From contig FR887342.1 in assembly GCA_000436755.1 (NCBI GenBank), positions 1-57,612 on the forward strand: 57,612 bases of DNA, given 5' to 3'. The translations under genes were made by a program, and so were the position numbers. Source of the stretch: Clostridium sp. CAG:253 (GTDB lineage: Bacteria; Bacillota; Clostridia; Lachnospirales; Lachnospiraceae). Positions 8,892 to 17,963 of the stretch are shown one piece after another; positions within the stretch are counted from its first letter, which is position 1, and each line of letters starts with the position of its first letter. The notes below the pieces were generated by a model, which saw only the letters and a program-made list of their open reading frames with translations, made no database searches and was not told the origin of the DNA.

Positions 8892-9560
8892 ATGACAGGA
8901 GTAGAAAGTTTATTTAGTGAAAAAAGTGAAATGTTTAGTGTATCAGATGCACAGACAAAGCCGGATAAAAGCATGAATGATAAGGAATGGGATGATTATC
9001 TTAATAAAATAGACAATGTACTGGATTTTTATAAACAGATTACTGTCGAAGACGGCAAAAAGAATCTCGAAACAGCTGATAAAGAGCGGGAAGAAAACAG
9101 GGCAGTATGGCTTGAAGATATTTCAAAACTTATGCAGATGGGACAGACATTTGTGGCAGAGAAGATAAATAATGAAAATATACAGGAGAAGCAGAAGGAG
9201 CAGGAGTTATTAAAGAATAATAAAAATGAATATTTTGCACTCGGAGATGGTGCGGATATTATTTATAAAGGTGTATGCTTTGTGTGCAACGAGGAGGATA
9301 ATTCAATAAGTCTAGGCGATATGAGTGATCCGTCAAAAGTAATCACTATTCCTTTATTAGGAGGAGGAACACTTAAAGTAAATCGTGATAACATAAGTGA
9401 ACTTGGCAGGGCAATCGGTATGTTCTCACCGGAAGATATAGGAAATATTCTCCGTGCTATTGCACAGGACAGAAAAGCTCAGGAAACAAAGATGGAAATT
9501 GAGGATAATAAAGACAAAAAGGCGATTGAGCAGGCTGATGAGCTGCAAGACAATGAATAA
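8892..9560 (+). CDS. Protein of unknown function, charged and helical
   Basis: A 222-residue protein that I do not recognise. The start at 8892 follows AAAGGAAG with good spacing; eight more codons upstream are possible but have no ribosome site. The first 120 residues are rich in Glu, Lys and Asp and predicted helical, with a possible coiled coil around NNENIQEKQKEQELLKNN. Residues of about 120-200 are more globular and hydrophobic (FALGDGADIIYKGVCFVCNEEDNSISLG...VITIPLLGGGTLKVNRDNI), and the tail is again acidic. There is no signal peptide or membrane segment. It sits alone between the helicase terminator and a metallophosphoesterase 66 bp downstream. Confidence 0.75.
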   Translation: MTGVESLFSEKSEMFSVSDAQTKPDKSMNDKEWDDYLNKIDNVLDFYKQITVEDGKKNLETADKEREENRAVWLEDISKLMQMGQTFVAEKINNENIQEKQKEQELLKNNKNEYFALGDGADIIYKGVCFVCNEEDNSISLGDMSDPSKVITIPLLGGGTLKVNRDNISELGRAIGMFSPEDIGNILRAIAQDRKAQETKMEIEDNKDKKAIEQADELQDNE

Positions 9561-9626
9561 ATGTGTGATTCTTGTCTATATTTAGAAAAATTTAAAATAA
9601 ATATATAATTAGCAGGAGAAATATTT

Positions 9627-10349
9627 ATGTCGTTATATGCAATAGGTGATTTACACCTTGGTTTTCAGTCGGACAAATCAATGGAAGTGTTTGGAGAAGA
9701 GTGGACAAATCATTCTGATAAAATAAAAAGAAACTGGATGGATACAGTAAAAGAAAATGATACCGTAGTTGTTACGGGTGACCATTCATGGGGAAAAAAA
9801 CTTGAGGACAGTATGAAAGACCTTGAGTTTATCGCAGCACTTCCGGGAAGAAAGATATTACTGCGAGGAAATCATGACAGATTTTGGAATAAGACTAATA
9901 AAACCGAAAAGTTAAACGAACTTTTTGCAGACAAACTTTTCTTCCTTCAGGATAATTTTTATGAGTATACGGATGAAAAGGGTGGGAAAAAATATGCGCT
10001 TATCGGTTCAAAAGGCTTTTCGACTGATAACTATTGTTTTTTGGCAGCAGATAAAATAGAAAAAAGATTTGACAATGAGTGCAAAAGAATGACAAAATCG
10101 TATGAAGCTGCAAAAAAAGCAGGATACAATGATTTTGTCATGTTTCTTCATTATCCGCCTACAAATATGTATGAAGAAGAGGGGGTATTTACAAAATTGG
10201 CACAGGAATTTAAGGTTGAGCAGGTTGTTTATTCGCATCTTCACGGAAAAGAAAGATTTGATTACAGTTTAGCAGGTGAGATAAAAGGGATAAAATATAC
10301 GCTGGTTTCAGCGGATTATCTTGATTTTGTACCAAAACTTATAATGTAA
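9627..10349 (+). CDS. Calcineurin-like metallophosphoesterase
   Basis: A cytosolic 240-residue enzyme of the calcineurin-like phosphoesterase fold, predicted to hydrolyse phosphate mono- or diesters with two metal ions. The ligands are in place: D8 and H10 (GDLH), D52 (GDHSW), N82-H83-D84 (GNHD), a later HYPP histidine and the C-terminal SHLHG pair. There is no signal peptide. AGCAGGAG precedes the ATG. The substrate cannot be deduced; the family contains nucleotide, phosphoprotein and nucleic-acid phosphatases. The next gene encodes a second, secreted metallophosphoesterase, but the two share only the fold and probably have separate promoters. Confidence 0.88.
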   Translation: MSLYAIGDLHLGFQSDKSMEVFGEEWTNHSDKIKRNWMDTVKENDTVVVTGDHSWGKKLEDSMKDLEFIAALPGRKILLRGNHDRFWNKTNKTEKLNELFADKLFFLQDNFYEYTDEKGGKKYALIGSKGFSTDNYCFLAADKIEKRFDNECKRMTKSYEAAKKAGYNDFVMFLHYPPTNMYEEEGVFTKLAQEFKVEQVVYSHLHGKERFDYSLAGEIKGIKYTLVSADYLDFVPKLIM

Positions 10350-10373
10350 CTTAGAATTAAAATTTAAAAATTA

Positions 10374-10404
10374 TTAACGGTATTAAAATTATTAAAACCA
10401 TTAA
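10374..10404 (+). promoter_or_regulatory. Four 9-bp-phased ATTAA repeats upstream of phosphatase
   Basis: TTAA cores at 10374, 10383, 10392 and 10401 recur with an exact 9-bp period, each within ATTAAnnnn. They lie about 120 bp upstream of a secreted phosphatase gene. PhoP boxes in Bacillus are also tandem TT(A/T/C)A-type hexamers with roughly 5-bp gaps, so a phosphate-response operator is possible, but the AT-rich context makes this uncertain. Confidence 0.3.
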
Positions 10405-10455
10405 ACTCAAAATGTTTTACTTTTATTTTACTATATCATGATTTGTGATTTACAA

Positions 10456-10513
10456 CCTTGTGTTAGTATCTGTCATGTAAAGGAAATACATGATAATAAA
10501 AGACAACACAAGG
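10456..10513 (+). promoter_or_regulatory. Leader hairpin that would mask the ribosome binding site
   Basis: CCTTGTGTT (10456-10464) is perfectly complementary to AACACAAGG (10505-10513); the right arm contains the first half of the AAGGAGG ribosome site of the phosphatase gene. An inner hairpin TCATGTA/TACATGA (10473-10479, 10487-10493) stacks inside. The arrangement suggests translational control of the downstream gene. Confidence 0.5.
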
Positions 10514-10522
10514 AGGCAAATC

Positions 10523-12346
10523 ATGAGAAAATCAAGATTATTTATGTCAGCGGCAGCAGCCTGTCTTGCAGGTACAATGGCAGTAACAGGTTTTGCGGCA
10601 ACAGAGCATTGGAATGACAATTCAGGAAAGAAAGCAATTTCTGATGAATGGTCACAGTGGAAAACAAAATGGGAAACAATTAAGACAGATTATGAAAAAG
10701 TTTCTATGGTGCCGGGTGCGGATGCAACAAAGCTGAATTATGCATGGTATTCAAAGAAAGCAGATGAAGCAAAGGTTCGCATCTCAACAAATGTTGATAT
10801 GTCAAAAACAACAGAAGCAGATGGAAGTAATACATATTCAGAAAATTATAAAGAGTTTACAGGAACATCTAAAGAATACAAAAAAATTGATGATGTAACA
10901 TATTATGCAAACAAAGTTACAATAACAGAATTAAAGGAAAATACAACTTATTATTATCAGTGTCTTGTTGACGGTAAGTGGACATCAGTTAAAAAATTCA
11001 AGACAGGTGATACATCAAATTTCAGTTTTCTCTATGTTGGAGATCCTCAGATTGGTGCATCTAAAGGTCAGACACCGACTGAAAGTTCAGAAGCGCAGTC
11101 GGCAGATATTGCTGCCAGAAACGATGCGTTCAGCTGGAATAAGACTCTTACAGCAGCAATAAGTGAACATTCAGATGTTGATTTTATTGTGTCAGCGGGA
11201 GACCAGATAAACAATACAGGTGATGACAACGGACAGGAACGGGAGTATGCAGGATTTCTCTCAGCAGATGTTCTTTCAAATGTTCCTGTTGCCCCAACTA
11301 TCGGTAATCACGATTCTAAATTCGCAAACTATCAGAATCATTTCAATGTACCAAATGCATATACGGAAGAACAGAATGCAACACCGGCAGGAAACGATTA
11401 TTATTACACATATGGCGATGTATTATTTATTGTTTTAAATACAAATAATTATAATTGTGCAGACCACGAGGCACTTATCAAGAAGGCTGAACAGGCAGCT
11501 CCAAACGCAAAATGGAAGATTGTAACATTCCATCATGACATTTACGGTTCAGGTTATGACCATTCAGATTCAGATGGTATTGTACTTCGTACACAGCTTA
11601 CAACACTTCTCGACAAATACGACATTGACGTTGTTCTTCAGGGACATGACCATACATATTCAAGAAGTTATATGCTTACAAGTGACGGAAATACACATAC
11701 AGCATACACAAAAGACAATGTAAAAGATGAATATCTCAATGTAAAAGACGGAAAAACAGACGATAGTGCCGCACTTTCATCTAAGCAGGAATATCTCAAC
11801 CAGAACCTTTGCTATAAAATTGTAGATAAGACACAGGGTACAATAAATAATCCTGAGGGTGTACTTTATATGGAAGCAAACTCTGCAACAGGAAGTAAGT
11901 ATTATAATCTTATTTCAACACAGCAGGATTATATTGCTGAAAGAAGCCAGACATGGACACCGACATATTCAGTTGTAAATGTTACAAGTGATTCATTTAC
12001 AATAAATACATATGATGTAAATACAGGTGACAAGATTGATAATTCATTCACAATCACAAAAAAGGCAGAAGATAAGAAAGACGATACAACAAAGGATAAT
12101 GTAGAAGTAAAGAGCATTAAACTCAACAAGACAAAGGTTACTTTGTCCAAAGGCAAAAAAGTTAAGCTTAAAGCAACAGTTGCACCTTCAAATGCAACAT
12201 ACAAGAATGTGACATTTACTTCTTCAAATACAAAGGTTGCAACAGTGAATGCAAAAGGTGTTGTGACTGCAAAAAAAGCAGGAAAGGCAACTATTACTGC
12301 AAAAGCAGGCACAAAGAAGGCTACATGTAAGATTGTAGTAAAATAA
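10523..12346 (+). CDS. Secreted metallophosphatase (purple acid phosphatase-like) with Big2 domain
   Basis: A 607-residue exported enzyme likely to release phosphate from extracellular esters. The ATG at 10523 follows AAGGAGG and begins a signal peptide (MRKSRLF, hydrophobic core, cut after GFAA). Residues of about 60-165 resemble the fibronectin-like N-terminal domain of purple acid phosphatases; the catalytic domain then shows GDPQIG, SAGDQIN, GNHD, FHHD and GHDHTYSR, supplying the usual Asp, Asn and His metal ligands. The last 80 residues form a bacterial Ig-like (Big2) domain (VKSIKLNKTKVTLSKGKKV...VATVNAKGVVTAKKAGKATI), probably for wall or glycan contact. No sorting signal is visible. 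YibE/F follows after 24 bp, so the two may be cotranscribed. Confidence 0.9.
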   Translation: MRKSRLFMSAAAACLAGTMAVTGFAATEHWNDNSGKKAISDEWSQWKTKWETIKTDYEKVSMVPGADATKLNYAWYSKKADEAKVRISTNVDMSKTTEADGSNTYSENYKEFTGTSKEYKKIDDVTYYANKVTITELKENTTYYYQCLVDGKWTSVKKFKTGDTSNFSFLYVGDPQIGASKGQTPTESSEAQSADIAARNDAFSWNKTLTAAISEHSDVDFIVSAGDQINNTGDDNGQEREYAGFLSADVLSNVPVAPTIGNHDSKFANYQNHFNVPNAYTEEQNATPAGNDYYYTYGDVLFIVLNTNNYNCADHEALIKKAEQAAPNAKWKIVTFHHDIYGSGYDHSDSDGIVLRTQLTTLLDKYDIDVVLQGHDHTYSRSYMLTSDGNTHTAYTKDNVKDEYLNVKDGKTDDSAALSSKQEYLNQNLCYKIVDKTQGTINNPEGVLYMEANSATGSKYYNLISTQQDYIAERSQTWTPTYSVVNVTSDSFTINTYDVNTGDKIDNSFTITKKAEDKKDDTTKDNVEVKSIKLNKTKVTLSKGKKVKLKATVAPSNATYKNVTFTSSNTKVATVNAKGVVTAKKAGKATITAKAGTKKATCKIVVK

Positions 12347-12370
12347 TAAGAAACCGGAGGCACAAAGTAA

Positions 12371-13534
12371 ATGAAAGTTAAACCGTTAAAGGTTATAAAA
12401 TATCTGATACCCATACTTTTTCTGGCATTGCTTGGCATATTTCTTGCAAAATGGAGTGATGTAAAAAAGGTTGACCTTGTGTCAAACAAATCTCAGGAAT
12501 TTGAAAAAGCCGTTGTCACGGAAGTGATAACGGATAACCTTCAGGAGGACGGAAGCAGGGTTGGAAACCAGAAAGTGAAAGTAAAGTTTCTGAGCGGAAA
12601 AAGAAAAGGTAAGGTTGTTGAGGCTGTAAGCACGAACGGCAGTCTTTACGGAGCGACATGTTACAAGGGTTTGAAAGTGGTTACACTCACAAATCAATCG
12701 GGAGAAGTGACAGTTACATCCGTTTACAGTCTTAACAGAGAACCGTTTATATATGGCTTTATCGGTTTATTTTTCCTGTTGTTGTGTATTGTAGGCGGAA
12801 AGAACGGTCTAAAAGCTGTAATAGGTCTTGTGATTACATTTATACTTGTTTTGCTGTATTTGTTCCCGGCGATATATAGAGGCATGAGCCCTGTTAATGC
12901 AGCAGTTATAACTGTTATTCTGACTACAATAATAACAATATTTGTGCTGACAGGTTACACAAGAAAATCTCTTGCGGCTATTTTAGGAACAATATCTGGA
13001 GTTATAATATCAGGGATTGCAGCATGGCTTTTTGGCAAAATATCAGGCATATCAGGATACAATGTAAGTAATATAGACAATCTTGTATCTGTTGCAAATT
13101 GCACGAATATAAAAATAGGAGATTTGCTGTTTGCGGGAATTTTAATATCGTCACTTGGTGCGGTTATGGATGTGGGGTTATCTGTTGCATCGACAATTAC
13201 TGAAATACATGATGTAAATCCTGAATTGAATACGGGTGAATTGTTTAAAAGAGGTATGAATGTAGGAAAAGACATGATGGGTACGATGGCAAATACACTG
13301 ATACTTGCTTTTGCAGGCGGCTCGCTTAGTGAACTTTTACTTGATTATGCCTATAACCTACCGTATTTACAAATTGTAAATTCGTATACGATAGGTATAG
13401 AGCTTATGAGAGGAGTAGCAGGAAGTATAGGAATTATCCTTACGGTTCCGCTTGTGTCATTGTTTGCCTCAGTGCTTATGAAAATCAAATTTAAATTTAT
13501 TGACAGCCCTGTCGTAAGTGAGGATACCGTTTAG
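12371..13534 (+). CDS. YibE/F family membrane protein
   Basis: A polytopic membrane protein of 387 residues whose molecular function is not established. It has an N-terminal transmembrane segment (about 8-26), an extracytoplasmic beta-rich region (about 30-120) and then roughly seven further hydrophobic segments from residue 125 onward, containing the conserved ISSLGAVMDVGLSVAS and the TANTLILAFAGGSLSELLL motifs typical of YibE/F. A GGAGG ribosome site lies about 12 bases before the ATG. The gene's last 66 bp overlap the end of the opposing GH2 gene with no terminator between them. Confidence 0.88.
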   Translation: MKVKPLKVIKYLIPILFLALLGIFLAKWSDVKKVDLVSNKSQEFEKAVVTEVITDNLQEDGSRVGNQKVKVKFLSGKRKGKVVEAVSTNGSLYGATCYKGLKVVTLTNQSGEVTVTSVYSLNREPFIYGFIGLFFLLLCIVGGKNGLKAVIGLVITFILVLLYLFPAIYRGMSPVNAAVITVILTTIITIFVLTGYTRKSLAAILGTISGVIISGIAAWLFGKISGISGYNVSNIDNLVSVANCTNIKIGDLLFAGILISSLGAVMDVGLSVASTITEIHDVNPELNTGELFKRGMNVGKDMMGTMANTLILAFAGGSLSELLLDYAYNLPYLQIVNSYTIGIELMRGVAGSIGIILTVPLVSLFASVLMKIKFKFIDSPVVSEDTV

Positions 13535-15355
13535 TTCGTTTTCTACATCTGAAAGCTGTGTGTAAATACTTGCACACAATCCAGATGGTATAAGGGCAGA
13601 AATCTCATTTTCTCTTTTTATATAACGCTTCTTTAAATGGGCGGAATTTTTGCAGGCACCATAGCCGTAGCACTTATGTGCAAGGTTGTGGTGCTTTATT
13701 ATTTGTGTGTAGCCGCCAAATTCAGTGAGTGCGTATGCTCGTTTGTCTTTCTTAAAAAGGCGGAGTGGGAAAAAGTAATTGTGTATGCTTTTAATATCGC
13801 CCATTCCCTGGTCAAACCAGCCGCTTGCCTGGTCTATAAGTCTTGTTTTATCAGCTTTTCTGACAAGCTTTGTAATACGGTTTGTGTCAAACTGTCCCCA
13901 GCCTTCATTAAATATAACCCATGTGGCGATTGAGGGGTGGTTTGAGAGTGTCCTTACAGTCTGTAAAGTTTCTCTGATAAATTCTTTTTTTTCGTTATCT
14001 GATTTTCTGGCAAAAAGATAAGTTGTTTTGTCGCTGCATGAAATATCGAAGATGCTCATAAAGGTGGCAAGGTAAGTTACAAACCATGATTTATAATGTG
14101 AACCTCCGTTTACCATATCCTGCCATACAATCATGCCGAGTCTGTCACAGTGATAATACCAGCGTTCACTTTCTATTTTGATATGTTTTCTGAGCATATT
14201 AAAACCGAGTGATTTCATTGTTTTTATATCATATATAAGTGCTTTGTCGGATGGGGCAGTGTAAAGTCCGTCAGGCCAGTAACCCTGGTCTAAAACACCT
14301 TTTTGGAACAGCGGTTTGTGGTTTAAACAGATGCGTGGAATGTTATTGTTGTCTTTTTCTATTGTGAATGTACGCAGGGCAAAATAACTTTCAACATGGT
14401 CATTACCCATATCAATTGAAAAAGTGTAAAGATAGGGAGTGTCAGGTGTCCATGCTTTTATATTGAGTTCATTTAGAGGGATTTCGATATATGTGTCGCT
14501 TATCCCATAATATGTAAACGGTATACCGTGCTTTTTTGAGTGCATTTCTTTTATACGGACATCATTTTCTGAATTATTATCAACATCAATGTCTGTATAT
14601 ATTTCTGGATTGTTGATACAGATTTTGATTTCATTAGTTTTTGTTGATTTGTATTTAAGTTTATTATTATTTTTATCTCTGCCCTGGCTGGAATTTGTTA
14701 TAATCTTTATGCGCAATACTTTTTTGTCGAGGTCAGGTTGTGTGATTATTTTTCTTATATAGTTTTTTGGAACATACTCAAGCCATACCGTCTGCCATAT
14801 ACCGCTTTGTGCCGTATATAACATTCCCTTTGGATTTAGTGACTGTTTTCCCCTTGCGTGATATGATGTATCTGAAATATCTTTTACACATACAGTAAGT
14901 GTGAAAGATTTTTCTTTGGCATTATTTTTTAAAATATTTGTTATGTCAGCATCAAATGGAAGGTAGCCGCCGGTGTGTGAACAGACTTTTATACTGTTTA
15001 TATAGACAGTACATATCTGGTCAACAGCTCCAAAGTGAAGTATAAGGCGTGTTTCTGAAAGCTTTTTGCTGTCATACATAACAGTTTTTTCGTACCACAG
15101 ATATTCGTTCGGTTTAAGCTGTCTGTTTACGCCTGAAAGAGGAGCTTCCGGTGAAAATGGTACAAGAATGTCACCATCAAATTTATTAGGTTTTTTATTG
15201 ACGGAAGTGAAAGCGTATTGCCATATTCCGTTTAAATTTATATAGCTGTCACGTTTTAAAAGGGGGCTTGGATATTCGCTTAAAACATTATCAGTATCTA
15301 TATTCTTTCCCCAGTCAGTATAAAGTTTTTGACATAATGTACCATTTCCTTTCAT
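13469..15355 (-). CDS. Glycoside hydrolase family 2 (beta-galactosidase/glucuronidase-like)
   Basis: A retaining glycosidase of the GH2 clan, likely releasing beta-linked galactose, glucuronate or mannose from oligosaccharides. The start is placed at 15355 because AGGAGG lies just upstream, giving 628 residues; the ATG seven codons earlier would put that ribosome site inside the gene. Domain order is typical: jelly-roll sugar-binding domain (about 30-190), Ig-like domain, then a TIM barrel with acid/base E484 (FNEGW) and nucleophile E545 (LTEFGG). There is no signal peptide, so it acts on imported sugars. It follows the hybrid histidine kinase by 22 bp and is probably cotranscribed with it. 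The C-terminus overlaps yibE/F by 66 bp on the other strand. Confidence 0.9.
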   Translation of the reverse strand: MKGNGTLCQKLYTDWGKNIDTDNVLSEYPSPLLKRDSYINLNGIWQYAFTSVNKKPNKFDGDILVPFSPEAPLSGVNRQLKPNEYLWYEKTVMYDSKKLSETRLILHFGAVDQICTVYINSIKVCSHTGGYLPFDADITNILKNNAKEKSFTLTVCVKDISDTSYHARGKQSLNPKGMLYTAQSGIWQTVWLEYVPKNYIRKIITQPDLDKKVLRIKIITNSSQGRDKNNNKLKYKSTKTNEIKICINNPEIYTDIDVDNNSENDVRIKEMHSKKHGIPFTYYGISDTYIEIPLNELNIKAWTPDTPYLYTFSIDMGNDHVESYFALRTFTIEKDNNNIPRICLNHKPLFQKGVLDQGYWPDGLYTAPSDKALIYDIKTMKSLGFNMLRKHIKIESERWYYHCDRLGMIVWQDMVNGGSHYKSWFVTYLATFMSIFDISCSDKTTYLFARKSDNEKKEFIRETLQTVRTLSNHPSIATWVIFNEGWGQFDTNRITKLVRKADKTRLIDQASGWFDQGMGDIKSIHNYFFPLRLFKKDKRAYALTEFGGYTQIIKHHNLAHKCYGYGACKNSAHLKKRYIKRENEISALIPSGLCASIYTQLSDVENELNGILTYDRAVNKFKFDFHKH

Positions 15356-15377
15356 TTTACTCCTCCTATTATTCATA

Positions 15378-17882
15378 TCAATTATTAGTTGTTCGTTGTA
15401 CCAGTTCTTCAGGCAGATATTTAAGTATCATCGCTTCAAGCTTTGGCGCCTGTACGGGTTTGCTTAGATAGTCACTGAATCCTATGCCGAGATATTCTTC
15501 CTTAGCACCCATTATTGCATTGGCTGTGAGCATGACAACAGTTGTGTCCTTATTAGGATTATCTTCAAGCATTTTCATATTTTGATAGGTTTCAATACCG
15601 TCCATATCAGGCATCATGTGGTCTAAAAAGATTATGTCGTATTTCTTTTCTTTAATCATGTCAAGAGCTTCTAAGCCTGACATTGCAGAATCGACATTGA
15701 TTTCCGTGCGTTTAAGTAATGCCTTGAATACATTTATATTCATTTTTACATCATCAACTACAAGCACGTTTGCATCAGGTGCCGTAAATGTTGATTTTTT
15801 CTTCTTTTTATTTGCTGGCTCATTGTATTTTTCTGAAATATCGCCTATTTTTAAGTCGGAAACAATTTTCTGAGGAATACTCACGGTAAAGACTGAGCCT
15901 TTGCCGTATTCACTTGTGACAACAATTTCTCCGTTCATAAGATCAACAAGCTGTTTTGTTATTGCAAGACCAAGACCTGTCCCCTCGATATATTTGTTTT
16001 TTTCTTCATCGAATCGTGAAAATGAATCAAAGAGATGTGATATGTTTTCTTTTTTGATTCCGATTCCTGTATCAGCTATGCGGAAAGTTATAATAGTATT
16101 TTTGTCTGTTATATTTTCCGATTTGCTGTCATTTGAATGGTCAGGCATATCTGACAGCTTCATATCTGACATTTCGACTGTCAATGTTACAGAACCTTTT
16201 TGGGTGTATTTTATGGCATTATTCAATATATTGACAATTATCTGGCGGATGCGCACCTCGTCACCGTACAATTTTGCAGGAAGATTTTTGTCACTCTCAA
16301 CATTTAATGCAAGTCCCTTTTCTTTTGCTTTGCTGATAAGCATATGGTACACATCATTTATGAGAGAAGACAGTGCATAGTCACCCGCAACAAGTTCAAG
16401 CTTTCCGGTTTCTATTTTAGAGAAATCAAGAATATCATTTATAAGTGACAAAAGTGTCTGGCTTGCAGACTGGATATTGACGGCATATTCAAGAATTTCG
16501 TTATCATTGCATTCACGAAGTATCATGGTATCCATTCCGAGAATGGCATTTATAGGAGTTCTAATCTCATGAGACATATTTGCAAGAAAGACACTTTTTG
16601 CATTGGCGGCGGCTATCGCATCAGCTTTAGCCTTCTCTGCTTCTTCATTTGCAATCATGAGTTCCTGATTTTTCTCTTCAATCATTTGTACTTCCATTTC
16701 CATATGGCGTGCATTTTCGGCTATGCTTGCACTGTAGCCGCGTATAACCTTTAGTATATGCACAAATACCATCAGGAGAGAGAAAACAGTCATTCCAAAG
16801 CGGCTGAATTTTCCGAAGTCTCCGATATGAATTGTGTATGTACGAATGAGGTCAATGGCACTGCCGCCAATGAAAAATAACATTCCAAAAAATTCTATAA
16901 TAAGAAGTTTATCCTTTGACTTGCGGACTGTACATATGAGTGAGAAAAGTATTGCCATTCCTGACATGAATATAAGAATATGGGATATGAATGCCATGTT
17001 CATGAAATCAAATATTCCAAGAATCTGCAAAGTAATCTGGCATGCCACATTTGTGAGTGTCAGGAAGAAAAGTACATAAAATATTTTTTGGTATTTTTCT
17101 TCAAGGTTGTTTATGTAATACATCTGCATAAATACAGGCCAGAGCATAAGTACAAGAAAGACAAGATTTGAATAAAGTGTCTGATTTCCATAAAATACAC
17201 TTAACGATTTTGTCTCAATGGAAAAATAGATTGTACCGAATATGCACATAAAACCGAGATAGCTTATGCCATCTTTTGTCTGTCTTGAAAATGCCTGTAT
17301 AAAAGCAAGCATAAAAAGCGTTATGCCGCACGCAAGTATAATTATGCACATGGCAAAATTTCCGAGATTTGACTTTAATAAATTTAATATGGAAGTATCT
17401 CTTTTGGATATAGTTATACCTGTAATATTTGAGGCATAATTATCATATGGAGACACCATTTCAATCTCAATTTTTCCCTCTGACAGATGTTCGGGAATAT
17501 CGATGAAGTTGGTTACACTTCCGGGAGTTTTACCAAACGGTCTGGAGTCATTCATACCAAATTCATAGACCGGTTTGCCATTGATAGTAACACGAATCTG
17601 TTTGTCAGCAGATAAAAATGACATTGTCATGCCGCTGTACTTTTTCGGGATGGTATTACTTAATACGATTTTTTCGCCTGCTTTTGATTTCTCACTATAG
17701 GGAAGTGACTTTATTTTTGATGAAGAACCATCTTCTCTTGTGATAGTCCAGCCGGTATTAAAATTGTCTATCCTGCCTTTTGAAAGTGTCATATTATCAA
17801 CATCTGAATTGATAACAATAACTATAAGGACAATGATTTCAATTGCAAGAGCAGCCCATATAAGTTTCTTGAATTTTTTCAT
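15378..17882 (-). CDS. Hybrid sensor histidine kinase with 7TM sensor and receiver domain
   Basis: A membrane signalling kinase of 834 residues. The ATG at 17882 is preferred over one two codons upstream, which would touch the AAGGAG ribosome site. An N-terminal membrane anchor (about 8-28) is followed by an extracytoplasmic beta domain (about 35-180), seven hydrophobic segments (about 185-395) resembling 7TMR-DISM receptors, and a coiled-coil linker. The kinase core has phospho-acceptor H438 (SHEIRTP), an N-box (NILNNAIKYTQ), G-boxes DTGIGI and GTGLGL, and a C-terminal receiver with phospho-acceptor D754 (FLDHMMPDMDG). No separate response regulator or DNA-binding output is encoded nearby, so the output partner is unknown. 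The GH2 gene downstream hints at a carbohydrate signal. Confidence 0.92.
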   Translation of the reverse strand: MKKFKKLIWAALAIEIIVLIVIVINSDVDNMTLSKGRIDNFNTGWTITREDGSSSKIKSLPYSEKSKAGEKIVLSNTIPKKYSGMTMSFLSADKQIRVTINGKPVYEFGMNDSRPFGKTPGSVTNFIDIPEHLSEGKIEIEMVSPYDNYASNITGITISKRDTSILNLLKSNLGNFAMCIIILACGITLFMLAFIQAFSRQTKDGISYLGFMCIFGTIYFSIETKSLSVFYGNQTLYSNLVFLVLMLWPVFMQMYYINNLEEKYQKIFYVLFFLTLTNVACQITLQILGIFDFMNMAFISHILIFMSGMAILFSLICTVRKSKDKLLIIEFFGMLFFIGGSAIDLIRTYTIHIGDFGKFSRFGMTVFSLLMVFVHILKVIRGYSASIAENARHMEMEVQMIEEKNQELMIANEEAEKAKADAIAAANAKSVFLANMSHEIRTPINAILGMDTMILRECNDNEILEYAVNIQSASQTLLSLINDILDFSKIETGKLELVAGDYALSSLINDVYHMLISKAKEKGLALNVESDKNLPAKLYGDEVRIRQIIVNILNNAIKYTQKGSVTLTVEMSDMKLSDMPDHSNDSKSENITDKNTIITFRIADTGIGIKKENISHLFDSFSRFDEEKNKYIEGTGLGLAITKQLVDLMNGEIVVTSEYGKGSVFTVSIPQKIVSDLKIGDISEKYNEPANKKKKKSTFTAPDANVLVVDDVKMNINVFKALLKRTEINVDSAMSGLEALDMIKEKKYDIIFLDHMMPDMDGIETYQNMKMLEDNPNKDTTVVMLTANAIMGAKEEYLGIGFSDYLSKPVQAPKLEAMILKYLPEELVQRTTNN

Positions 17883-17910
17883 ACACATCTCCTTGTTTTT
17901 TAAGTGCTTT

Positions 17911-17927
17911 TGTAAAACGTTTCCATA
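17911..17927 (-). promoter_or_regulatory. cre-like palindrome upstream of kinase gene
   Basis: On the minus strand the sequence reads TATGGAAACGTTTTACA, an imperfect palindrome centred on ACGT. It resembles catabolite-responsive (CcpA) and LacI-family operators but misses the cre consensus at two positions. It lies about 30 bp upstream of the kinase start, where a bound repressor could interfere with transcription. Confidence 0.3.
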
Positions 17928-17963
17928 TCGTTTTTAATCTGATTAATATATCAAAGATTTAAT

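Noticed and set aside
11929..12489. 186-codon minus-strand frame over the Big2 domain
   Set aside because: Shadow of the Thr/Lys-rich Big2 repeat; no start signals and it crosses into yibE/F.
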